DNA of 31,137 nt from Candidatus Dadabacteria bacterium (GTDB lineage Bacteria > Desulfobacterota_D > UBA1144 > Nemesobacterales > UBA2774), in NCBI GenBank assembly GCA_020027805.1, contig JAHKKQ010000003.1, forward strand, positions 1 through 31,137. Direction: 5' to 3'. This document shows positions 23,204-29,742 of the stretch, in pieces. Both the position numbers and the translations under genes were made by a program. How positions within the stretch are numbered: position 1 is the stretch's first letter; the number at the start of each line of letters is the position of its first letter. The notes beneath the pieces are model-generated. The model worked only from the letters and a program-made list of their open reading frames with translations. It was not told the DNA's origin and did no database searches.

Positions 23204-24721
23204 TTAGTTAAATTCCCCGAGTTGTTTCTTGAGCTCATCGAGCGCCCCGAGGATTTTTCCCCTTAAATCGTCCGTAAGCTCCTTCTTGGTTCTTATTTCC
23301 GTGAGGAGGTCCGAATACTTGGATTCAAAGAAGGAATTAAGTTCTTTTTCGTATTTTTTAACCGATTCCACGGGATAGTCGTCCAGGTATCCGTTAGAAA
23401 CCGCGAATATGATTAATATTTGCTTCTCGACTGCAATAGGCTCATACTGGCCCTGCTTGAGCGCCTCTACAAGCCTGCTGCCGCGGGCAAGCTGCGCCTG
23501 TGTCGCCTTATCGAGGTCGGAGGCGAACTGCGAGAACGCCTCGACTTCCCTGTACTGAGCGAGCTCGAGCCTGAGCGTTCCGGCGACCTTTTTCATCGCC
23601 TTCACCTGAGCCGAGCCCCCTACCCTGGATACCGAAAGACCTACGTTAATCGCGGGCCTGACGCCCGAATAGAAAAGGTCGCTCTCGAGATATATCTGAC
23701 CGTCCGTGATCGAGATGACGTTTGTCGGGATGTACGCGGAAACGTCTCCCGCCTGCGTTTCGATGATCGGAAGCGCCGTCAGCGAGCCTCCCCCGTCTTC
23801 TTTCCTCATTTTCGCAGCGCGCTCCAGCAGCCTGGAATGCAGATAAAAAACGTCTCCGGGGTAAGCCTCGCGGCCCGGAGGGCGTCGTAAAAGCAGCGAA
23901 AGCTGGCGGTACGCCCATGCGTGCTTGGTCAGGTCATCATAGATAATAAGGGCGTGTCTTCCCGAATCCCGGAAATACTCCCCGAGCGCGCAGCCCGCAT
24001 ATGGCGCGATGAACTGGAACGGGGCCGGGTCGCTCGCGTTAGCCGCGACAATTGTCGTATATTCCATCGCGCCGTGCTCTCTCAGCTTGTCATAGACCTG
24101 TGCGACCGTAGACTGCTTCTGCCCTATTGCGACGTAAATACAGTAAACGTCCTCTTTTTTCTGGTTAATTATCGTATCGATGGCGATAGCCGTCTTTCCT
24201 ATCTGGCGGTCGCCGAGAATAAGCTCCCTCTGCCCCCTTCCTATCGGTATCATCGCGTCGATAGCCTTGATGCCCGTCTGGAGCGGCTCGTGTACGGACT
24301 GCCTGTAAACGACACCCGGGGCCTTGACTTCAATAGGCTTCGTGGCGGCAGCCTTTATCTCTCCCTTGCCGTCGATAGGCTGGCCGAGGGCATTGACGAC
24401 CCTCCCCTTCATGTCCTCGCCCACCGGGACCTCGGCTATCCTGCCGGTGCGCTTTACGAGGTCGCCCTCCTGGACTTCCTTGTCCTCGCCGAAAAGGGCG
24501 ATTCCGACGTTGTCTTCTTCGAGGTTAAGCACAAGACCCATAAGGCCGCTCGCAAACTCGACCAGCTCTCCCGCCATAGCACGGTCGAGCCCGTACGCCC
24601 GCGCGATACCGTCCCCTACCGATATAACGGTACCCACTTCGGAGGTTTCGATCTTGGTTTCGTAACCCTTTATCCTGTTTCTTAGTATTTCGCCGATTTC
24701 TTCGATTTTTAAATCCTGCAT
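23204..24721 (-). CDS. atpA: ATP synthase alpha subunit
   Basis: This is a non-catalytic nucleotide-binding F1 subunit (three copies). Walker A G-D-R-Q-I-G-K-T is at 170-177, and A-L-I-I-Y-D-D-L-T-K-H near 264-274 is the Walker B region. The signature P-A-I-N-V-G-L-S-V-S-R-V-G-G-S-A is near 361-376. The arginine of S-V-S-R-V-G lies at the catalytic interface. The length of 505 residues is standard. AAGGAG nine bases upstream supports the start. It is 31 bases after atpH in the b'-b-delta-alpha-gamma-beta-epsilon operon. Confidence 0.98.
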   Translation of the reverse strand: MQDLKIEEIGEILRNRIKGYETKIETSEVGTVISVGDGIARAYGLDRAMAGELVEFASGLMGLVLNLEEDNVGIALFGEDKEVQEGDLVKRTGRIAEVPVGEDMKGRVVNALGQPIDGKGEIKAAATKPIEVKAPGVVYRQSVHEPLQTGIKAIDAMIPIGRGQRELILGDRQIGKTAIAIDTIINQKKEDVYCIYVAIGQKQSTVAQVYDKLREHGAMEYTTIVAANASDPAPFQFIAPYAGCALGEYFRDSGRHALIIYDDLTKHAWAYRQLSLLLRRPPGREAYPGDVFYLHSRLLERAAKMRKEDGGGSLTALPIIETQAGDVSAYIPTNVISITDGQIYLESDLFYSGVRPAINVGLSVSRVGGSAQVKAMKKVAGTLRLELAQYREVEAFSQFASDLDKATQAQLARGSRLVEALKQGQYEPIAVEKQILIIFAVSNGYLDDYPVESVKKYEKELNSFFESKYSDLLTEIRTKKELTDDLRGKILGALDELKKQLGEFN

Positions 24722-24752
24722 ATCTTTTCGCTCCTTATAAAATTAGGGGGGG

Positions 24753-25295
24753 TCAAGACCGCGTGAGGACGTTTCTCATTCTCTCAAGCCGGGTCTTTAT
24801 ACTACCATCGAACACCTTATCTTCAACCTTGGTGATTATTCCGCCGATAATTCCCGGGTCGACCTTGGATGTAACCTCCACGTCCTGCCCGACTGCCTTC
24901 GACAGCGCGCTCTTTATCCTTGCCAGATCGGATTCCGAAGGCTCGGTCGCCATAATTACCTCCGCCCTCAGTTTGCCGGAGGCCTTTCTCAGCTTCTGGA
25001 CGACTGTCTGTTCGGATTTTACGAGTGATTTGAACTTGTCGAGCTCGATCGCGACTTTCAGGAAGTTGACCGTTAATGTATCATAGCCCTTCTTTTGACC
25101 TATATCCTCGACGATCCCCTTCCTTTCCTGAAAATCGAAAGTGGAGCTCCAGAGTATATTCCTCACATTTTCCGTAGCGGAGAGCTGCTTGAAGAAGTCC
25201 TCAAGGTCCGCGGTCACACGGTCAAGCTTCCCCTCTTCCCTTGCGCTCTCGATCAGCGCCGCCGTGAGGTCCCTCAGTGTTGCGATTGATGCCAT
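24753..25295 (-). CDS. atpH: ATP synthase delta subunit
   Basis: This is the OSCP-type peripheral stalk subunit that ties F1 alpha to the b stalk. The 180-residue protein has the all-helical N-terminal domain (about 1-105). The C-terminal segment includes I-I-G-G-I-I-T-K-V-E-D-K-V-F-D-G-S-I, the family signature that usually reads G-G-x-x-x-x-x-G-D-x-x-x-D-x-S. GAGG precedes the ATG by seven bases. The start lies 22 bases inside the end of atpF, so translation is coupled. Size and position are typical. Confidence 0.96.
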   Translation of the reverse strand: MASIATLRDLTAALIESAREEGKLDRVTADLEDFFKQLSATENVRNILWSSTFDFQERKGIVEDIGQKKGYDTLTVNFLKVAIELDKFKSLVKSEQTVVQKLRKASGKLRAEVIMATEPSESDLARIKSALSKAVGQDVEVTSKVDPGIIGGIITKVEDKVFDGSIKTRLERMRNVLTRS

Positions 25296-25828
25296 TTTTC
25301 ATCCTCTATGTTCTTGGTGAATTCCTGTACGAACCTTTCCTTATCCGAATCGCCCAGGCTCTGTCTTATCAGCGCCTCCGCGTTCCCGAGAGCGAGGTCC
25401 ACGACATCGTTCTGTATTTCACGCCTGGCGCGCTCGGTCTGGAGCACTATAGTCTCCCGGGCTTCCTTTCTTATGGTTTCCGAAGCCGCAGCGGCCTGCT
25501 TCAGCAATTCCGCCCTCTCCGACTCCCCCTGCTTGCTGAGAGTATCCTTCAGGTTGTTGATCTCGGACTCGATTGCCTGAAGCTTCTTCGCATACTCGTC
25601 ATACTTCGATTTCGCTTCCCCTATGATCTTCTGCGCCGTATCGATCTCGTGACTGATCGTCCCGCGCCTTTCAACGAGGAAATTCTTTACAGGCGTCTTG
25701 AGGAAATAGACGAGCACGCCCAGAAGAATTATAAGGTTGACGGCATGTTCCATTACGAACTGCCAGTTGAATGCGCTGTGCTCCGAGGCCCCCGTGAGGA
25801 TGAGATTTATTATTCCGTATTCGTTCAT
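25274..25828 (-). CDS. atpF: ATP synthase b subunit
   Basis: This is a peripheral stalk subunit. The 184-residue protein has one membrane helix (about residues 28-45, A-V-N-L-I-I-L-L-G-V-L-V-Y-F-L) followed by a long charged helix and coiled coil to about 160. The K-T-P-V-K-N-F-L-V-E-R-R segment just after the membrane helix is the conserved b-subunit pattern. It is the second of two tandem b-type genes, so the stalk is probably a b/b' heterodimer. It overlaps the upstream b' gene by four bases (ATGA) and atpH by 22 bases. Which of the two is b and which b' is assigned by order and similarity only. Confidence 0.93.
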   Translation of the reverse strand: MNEYGIINLILTGASEHSAFNWQFVMEHAVNLIILLGVLVYFLKTPVKNFLVERRGTISHEIDTAQKIIGEAKSKYDEYAKKLQAIESEINNLKDTLSKQGESERAELLKQAAAASETIRKEARETIVLQTERARREIQNDVVDLALGNAEALIRQSLGDSDKERFVQEFTKNIEDEKWHQSQH

Positions 25829-26346
25829 ACGCCGGCCTCCCTCCCCAATACCTTTGTGGTGATCTCCTTCGACAGCAGCTGAACGTCTCCCTTGAGCTTC
25901 TCCTTTATTATCTCGGTCTCGGCCTCGAGCTTCTTTTTAGCATCGTCGAGGAGCCCGGCCGTTTCCTCTCTCGTTTTAGAAATAATCGCTGCCGCGGCGC
26001 TCTCCCCCTCGCGTACTATTTTGTGCCGCTCCTCCAGGGCTTGGGCCCTGGCTTCATTCAGCTTGGCTTCGTATTCGAGGATTATTTCCTTTACCTTCTC
26101 TTCGAGTTCCTTTGCTTCCTTTATGGCGCCCTTCGTAAGCTTGTCGCGCCTGTCTATAAGCTCTATAAACGGCTTGAAAACAAGAGTGTTCAGTATGTAT
26201 ATGGCGGCAATAAAAATTGCGATCTGTATGATTACGGTCTTATTAACGCTGAGCAAATCCTCTGATGCAAACGCCTGGGAGGCGGCCGTGAGGAATAAGA
26301 AGAGAGATACCGCGGGGATGAATTTCTTTTGATTCATATTATTCAT
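25825..26346 (-). CDS. atpF: ATP synthase b' subunit with signal-peptide-like N-terminus
   Basis: This is the partner peripheral stalk subunit. The 173-residue protein begins with a basic segment and a hydrophobic stretch ending A-S-Q-A-F-A-S, which resembles a cleavable signal peptide (about residues 1-28). The true membrane helix follows (about 38-58, I-I-Q-I-A-I-F-I-A-A-I-Y-I-L-N-T-L-V-F), then K-P-F-I-E-L-I-D-R-R-D and a long charged coiled coil. Extra hydrophobic leaders on b subunits are, to my recollection, common in deltaproteobacteria. AAGGAG is 11 bases upstream of the first ATG; a second ATG three codons later is possible. atpB and atpE are not adjacent. Confidence 0.92.
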   Translation of the reverse strand: MNNMNQKKFIPAVSLFLFLTAASQAFASEDLLSVNKTVIIQIAIFIAAIYILNTLVFKPFIELIDRRDKLTKGAIKEAKELEEKVKEIILEYEAKLNEARAQALEERHKIVREGESAAAAIISKTREETAGLLDDAKKKLEAETEIIKEKLKGDVQLLSKEITTKVLGREAGV

Positions 26347-26372
26347 ATCTCCTTTACCGATAATGAGACCGG

Positions 26373-26516
26373 CTATACCCCCGTCAAATCTCCTGCAAGT
26401 GCGGAATAGCTCGAAGCCCCGCCCGCAACAGCGCCCGCCGAGGAAATGATAAGAATAAGAGCAAGAGCCATAAAGAGTTTATTCAAGGAACCGTTTAACG
26501 CTTCTTCCAGACTCAT
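26373..26516 (-). CDS. Small single-helix membrane ORF heading the atp operon
   Basis: This 47-codon frame runs from the ATG at 26516 to the TAG at 26373. An amphipathic start (S-L-E-E-A-L-N-G-S-L-N-K-L-F) is followed by a hydrophobic helix (about residues 14-33), then a small-residue tail with A-G-G-A-S-S-Y-S-A-L-A-G-D. It is not subunit c: there is one helix, no ion-binding Glu hairpin and no polar loop. It lies between a good promoter and atpF, 26 bases from the b' gene, and AAGGA lies 13 bases before its ATG (longer than ideal). It may be an assembly or leader peptide. I do not recognise a family, and it could be chance, though composition and position favour a gene. Confidence 0.5.
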   Translation of the reverse strand: MSLEEALNGSLNKLFMALALILIISSAGAVAGGASSYSALAGDLTGV

Positions 26517-26562
26517 TTGCGGGCTTAATTCCTTAAGGTCACAACATTAAAAAATCGAAAGT

Positions 26563-26590
26563 ATTTAACATGAAATGAAGGGAGTGTCAA
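26563..26590 (-). promoter_or_regulatory. Promoter of the ATP synthase operon
   Basis: On the minus strand a perfect TTGACA (26590-26585) is followed after 16 bases by TTAAAT (26568-26563). Transcription would begin near 26556, about 40 bases before the small ORF. The surrounding region is A/T-rich. Confidence 0.55.
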
Positions 26591-26726
26591 AAAAATTCAC
26601 CCTATACATATAATCTTGCGGGGAATTATTGCCGCCCGAAAACCCTCTCAGAAACCTGTCCGCGCCGTGATTAGAGGAAAAGGACGAAAAGAAACGGGGA
26701 CCGGCTCCCGGGCACGCGTCTCACGG

Positions 26727-27680
26727 TCAAGCTATCCCTTTTTCCTTATTGAATTTATCGAGCTCGATATCGTATTCGGTATAAATCCCCAGGCCGTGGA
26801 GGCATTCGTTCGCTTCCTCAAGGCTCCCTGACCGGGAGACTGCGCGGGACATGCCCGATAATTTTTCGTATAATACGCCCGGAGAGAAATAATAAGTCAC
26901 CGTCGACGACATGGAAAGGCTTACCTGTCTCCTGCCGCTCCTTATGCTCGTATCCGAAAACTCCCCCTTCACGTAAAGCGTCGGGGTGCGGCTCGCTTCC
27001 GTAGGGACCACGGCGATAAGCTTTTCGAGGAGGGAGAGCGCCTCCGTCGTTATCCCCCAGCTTCCGAGGAGCCCACCTTCCCTCGCCAGTACGGACATAG
27101 ACCGTTCAAGCTCCTCCTGAGTAAGCTCTCCGTCGCTCCCGAACCCGAAGAGCCCCATTATCGCCGGCATTCTTTTCTCGAGCATGGCGAAAGACGCCGT
27201 CATTATCGAATCCGCGAGCGGGCTCATAAGCCCGGGCTCGTTCCCTAAAGCGAGCAGATCGCCCCCGACATCTATACCGATAAGCAGATCGGCCTTAAGC
27301 TCGCCAGCCGCGCGGAGGATTCCATCAGCTACGGCCTCAGGGCCGGGATGTATGTTAATTAAGAGAGTCTCCTCCCCGAGGACCTCCGCCACGCCCGATT
27401 CCGCGAACCTGACGCCCGTACTCGTTACGGTGTCCTTGTTCGCAAACCAGACGACTTCGTTCAGTTTACGGGCGTTCCTTACCTCATCGAATTTTCGCGG
27501 GCCCGGCATGGGGTCTATGACAGACCTTTCCCAGGAGAGGCCCCCGAGTATGCACTTTATTCCGAAAAGACCCAGGAGGTCGGATGTCGGGATCGTGCCT
27601 ACGATGTCTCCCCCGCCGCCTATGCCTATAAGCATGGCCTTCCTCGAATTCTTAAGAATCTGCTTAAGCGTACTCTTCAC
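26727..27680 (-). CDS. DUF1152 family protein
   Basis: This is a predicted cytosolic protein of unknown function, found in archaea and some bacteria. The defining motif is G-I-G-G-G-G-D-I-V-G, a Gly-rich loop likely binding a nucleotide or phosphate, at about residues 19-28. Further conserved-looking stretches are I-N-I-H-P-G-P-E and L-I-G-I-D-V-G-G-D-L-L-A-L-G. The frame is open to 27803, but the GTG at 27680 gives the family's usual 15-odd residues before the Gly loop, and an ATG at 27635 would sit too close to it. GGAGG lies 12 bases before the GTG, a little far. The length is then 317 residues. An inverted repeat upstream may be an operator. The gene lies between the atp operon and the LCAT-like gene. 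Confidence 0.82.
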   Translation of the reverse strand: MKSTLKQILKNSRKAMLIGIGGGGDIVGTIPTSDLLGLFGIKCILGGLSWERSVIDPMPGPRKFDEVRNARKLNEVVWFANKDTVTSTGVRFAESGVAEVLGEETLLINIHPGPEAVADGILRAAGELKADLLIGIDVGGDLLALGNEPGLMSPLADSIMTASFAMLEKRMPAIMGLFGFGSDGELTQEELERSMSVLAREGGLLGSWGITTEALSLLEKLIAVVPTEASRTPTLYVKGEFSDTSIRSGRRQVSLSMSSTVTYYFSPGVLYEKLSGMSRAVSRSGSLEEANECLHGLGIYTEYDIELDKFNKEKGIA

Positions 27681-27704
27681 CTGCAGGCGAGCCCTCCGGT
27701 TTAC

Positions 27705-27742
27705 GTAGAGTAAAGTACAGTAATCCGCGTCAAGTACTCTAC
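27705..27742. repeat. Inverted repeat upstream of the DUF1152 gene
   Basis: GTAGAGTA (27705-27712) and TACTCTAC (27735-27742) are exact complements 22 bases apart. A second overlapping pair is TACAGTA (27715-27721) and its complement at the right arm's end (ACTGTA, 27741-27746). The arrangement 25 to 60 bases ahead of the GTG start fits a regulator site, but no binding protein is suggested. Confidence 0.4.
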
Positions 27743-27818
27743 TGTAAAGGACGCAACTTTCAATCGTTGTGTAATACGATGGAATCGGCCGGAATTTAGC
27801 CAAGTGGGGCGGGGAAGC

Positions 27819-29240
27819 TCAGCGCCTCGGCTCTTCCAGCAGGACAAAGAGGACGTTATCGCTGAAGGCGGGGGATTTCGTCAGCCCCAGGTGGTCGGTG
27901 AAGAGGAATGTAACGTTCGACCATTTTATGGGCGATACCAGGACGGGGGTCCAGTAGCCCCCAACCCTCTCGTCCATGAGCGCGCTCGCGCGCGTCACTG
28001 TGCCGTCACCGGGGCTGTACTGCGAGACCTCGAATCCGCCCGTAGCCGTGTCGACCCTGAGCCCTGAGCCCGTGAGTATCGCGTCTCCGGCAATGAGGTT
28101 CAGTTCGAACCCCTCGGGGAGAGCGGCGGGAACGTCGATTGCGTCCTGGAATTCCTTTCCGCGCTTGAGGGATTTTTTCAAATGATCGATCGCGATTTCT
28201 CGCCTTTTCTCCGGGTCGGACACGTCCGGAAGGAGCCAAGCGAGCACTTTGTCCTGTCCCGGGTCGGCGAGACCCCACCCGAGCGCTACCCAGACCCCGG
28301 GGTCCATGAGATCGAGCCTCTGACCGTTCTCGTCGACCACCGCGCCGTGTCTCGTCCTCGGCAACTGCTGATAGAGGGAAGGCATGGTCGCGATTATAGC
28401 GGGCTCGTATTTCGGAAGGAAGGGCCCTATGTCCCTCCCCTTGACGAGTGTCTCGACGGCCCCGACCGCGCCAGCGTTCGGAGTGCCCACGATGATCACC
28501 TTCTCGACTAATGTTGCTCCTTCCCACGTCACCACCGGTTTCGAGCCGTCCTCGGGCAGGTCGCTGTCGCCGTACATGAGGAAATACCGTGTAAGGAGAC
28601 CGCCCATGGAATGGGCTACTATGTCGAATTTGACATCGTCATTCTTTATTCCGCGCTTCTCGTATTCGCCGAGTATATATTCCCTCTTTTCCTCTATGAA
28701 TTTCTTGAGCCTCTTGGCATTCTCCACGTTATCGAGCCTCCAGTCGTAATCGAACTGAAAGCACGTGAAGTGGTCGTCCCCGTAGTCGATCTCGTTTAAT
28801 CTATTGGAGGCGAGGGACTGGTCGAGATATCCGCCTGCGCCGAGGGTGCTCAGGATGTTGATATATGCGTTTAGCTGAATGGGCAGTCCGAACAACTTCA
28901 CTTTAACCCTGTCGAGGGCGCCGTCCGAGTGCACGCTGTCAGTGAGCTCGTCGATAGGGACGCCCTCTTTCATCGGTATCGCGATGAGGCGCGCCCCCTC
29001 CGGGGTCTCGGGGTCAGCCTCGCCCCCGTCAAATGCCCCCCAGACAAGCCGGCCCGTCTCGCCGTCCCTGAGCTTGGAACCGAGTATGCCGGGGATAAGA
29101 ATGACGGGGTTGCCCTCGACGTGAGAGCGCATGGCCGCCTGCGTATATATCCCCCCGAGGTCGGGTGGATCGTATTCGGCCTTAGCGCAAGCAAGCGACA
29201 AAGCAAATGGTATCAATAAAACCGCGAATATATCTCTCAT
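27819..29240 (-). CDS. LCAT-family alpha/beta hydrolase lipoprotein
   Basis: This is a predicted lipid-anchored acyltransferase or lipase of the lecithin:cholesterol acyltransferase family (473 residues). The signal peptide ends in the lipobox S-L-A-C, with Cys18 lipidated. V-I-L-I-P-G-I-L-G-S-K-L near 46-57 is the conserved oxyanion start of LCAT/phospholipid:diacylglycerol acyltransferases. The nucleophile is Ser211 in A-H-S-M-G-G; the likely acid is Asp412 in P-G-D-G-T-V-T, and the histidine is His450 in F-T-D-H-L-G-L. All three triad residues are present. GGGGAG sits only two bases before the ATG, an unusually tight spacing. Natural substrate is unknown. The preceding small exported gene is 141 bases upstream on the same strand. 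Confidence 0.87.
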   Translation of the reverse strand: MRDIFAVLLIPFALSLACAKAEYDPPDLGGIYTQAAMRSHVEGNPVILIPGILGSKLRDGETGRLVWGAFDGGEADPETPEGARLIAIPMKEGVPIDELTDSVHSDGALDRVKVKLFGLPIQLNAYINILSTLGAGGYLDQSLASNRLNEIDYGDDHFTCFQFDYDWRLDNVENAKRLKKFIEEKREYILGEYEKRGIKNDDVKFDIVAHSMGGLLTRYFLMYGDSDLPEDGSKPVVTWEGATLVEKVIIVGTPNAGAVGAVETLVKGRDIGPFLPKYEPAIIATMPSLYQQLPRTRHGAVVDENGQRLDLMDPGVWVALGWGLADPGQDKVLAWLLPDVSDPEKRREIAIDHLKKSLKRGKEFQDAIDVPAALPEGFELNLIAGDAILTGSGLRVDTATGGFEVSQYSPGDGTVTRASALMDERVGGYWTPVLVSPIKWSNVTFLFTDHLGLTKSPAFSDNVLFVLLEEPRR

Positions 29241-29328
29241 GACTCCCCGCCGTAATTATGGGCTCGGAAACTCTCAGGCTTTTGACTTTAGACGGGAAAT
29301 TGCGGGATTTGGATTTATATTTTCCGGG

Positions 29329-29345
29329 ACAGGGCTCCGCCCCGT
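29329..29345 (-). terminator. Hairpin between the DKGGHR-motif gene and the LCAT-like gene
   Basis: ACGGGGC and GCCCTGT form a 7-bp stem (one G-U pair) with a three-base GGA loop. A moderately A/T-rich stretch follows on the minus strand, but there is no U-run, so terminator function is uncertain. Confidence 0.3.
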
Positions 29346-29381
29346 GGGAAATGCCGTTCAGCTTCAGATGATATGTTATTT

Positions 29382-29648
29382 TTATTCGGCGAAATACATA
29401 CCGAACCTGACCTGCGTTATCGCCTGGTTAACGAGCTCCAGGGCCTGAACCCTGTGACCGCCCTTGTCAGGGGACGATACTTCGAGATTGATGCGCGCCG
29501 CGTGCAGGTTGCCGAGCGCCTGCTCCATGTTCGGCTGGTATCCGGGCTGGGCATTCGCTTCCCTGAACATATTAAAAGTGCCCATGAGGAACGCGGCAAA
29601 GAGAACGCCCGCTAAAAACGGCAGCGAGACTTTTATTATCCTCGACAT
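29382..29648 (-). CDS. Small exported helical protein with DKGGHR motif
   Basis: This 88-residue protein has a signal peptide or membrane anchor (about residues 6-26) ending near A-N-A-Q-P-G. Two predicted helices follow: M-E-Q-A-L-G-N-L-H-A-A-R-I-N-L and, after D-K-G-G-H-R, V-Q-A-L-E-L-V-N-Q-A-I-T-Q-V. I recall similar short periplasmic proteins with an A-L-x-x-L-x-x-A-R repeat and a D-K-G-G-H-R turn in many proteobacteria, but I know no function for them. AAGGAG seven bases before the ATG and an upstream promoter make the start firm. The frame stays open upstream of the ATG, overlapping the acyl-CoA synthetase gene's end; that part is not coding. Confidence 0.82.
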   Translation of the reverse strand: MSRIIKVSLPFLAGVLFAAFLMGTFNMFREANAQPGYQPNMEQALGNLHAARINLEVSSPDKGGHRVQALELVNQAITQVRFGMYFAE

Positions 29649-29682
29649 GACGGCTCTCCTTGTTGAAACGGAATATGCAGAA

Positions 29683-29711
29683 ACTATAAAACACCCGATA
29701 AGCTGCTGCAA
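29683..29711 (-). promoter_or_regulatory. Promoter for the DKGGHR-motif gene
   Basis: TTGCAG (29711-29706), a 17-base spacer and TATAGT (29688-29683) on the minus strand lie about 35 bases upstream of the ATG. The -35 box is weak. Confidence 0.35.
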
Positions 29712-29742
29712 ATCAAATTTAAAGCCATAGTGCTGCGCATGG

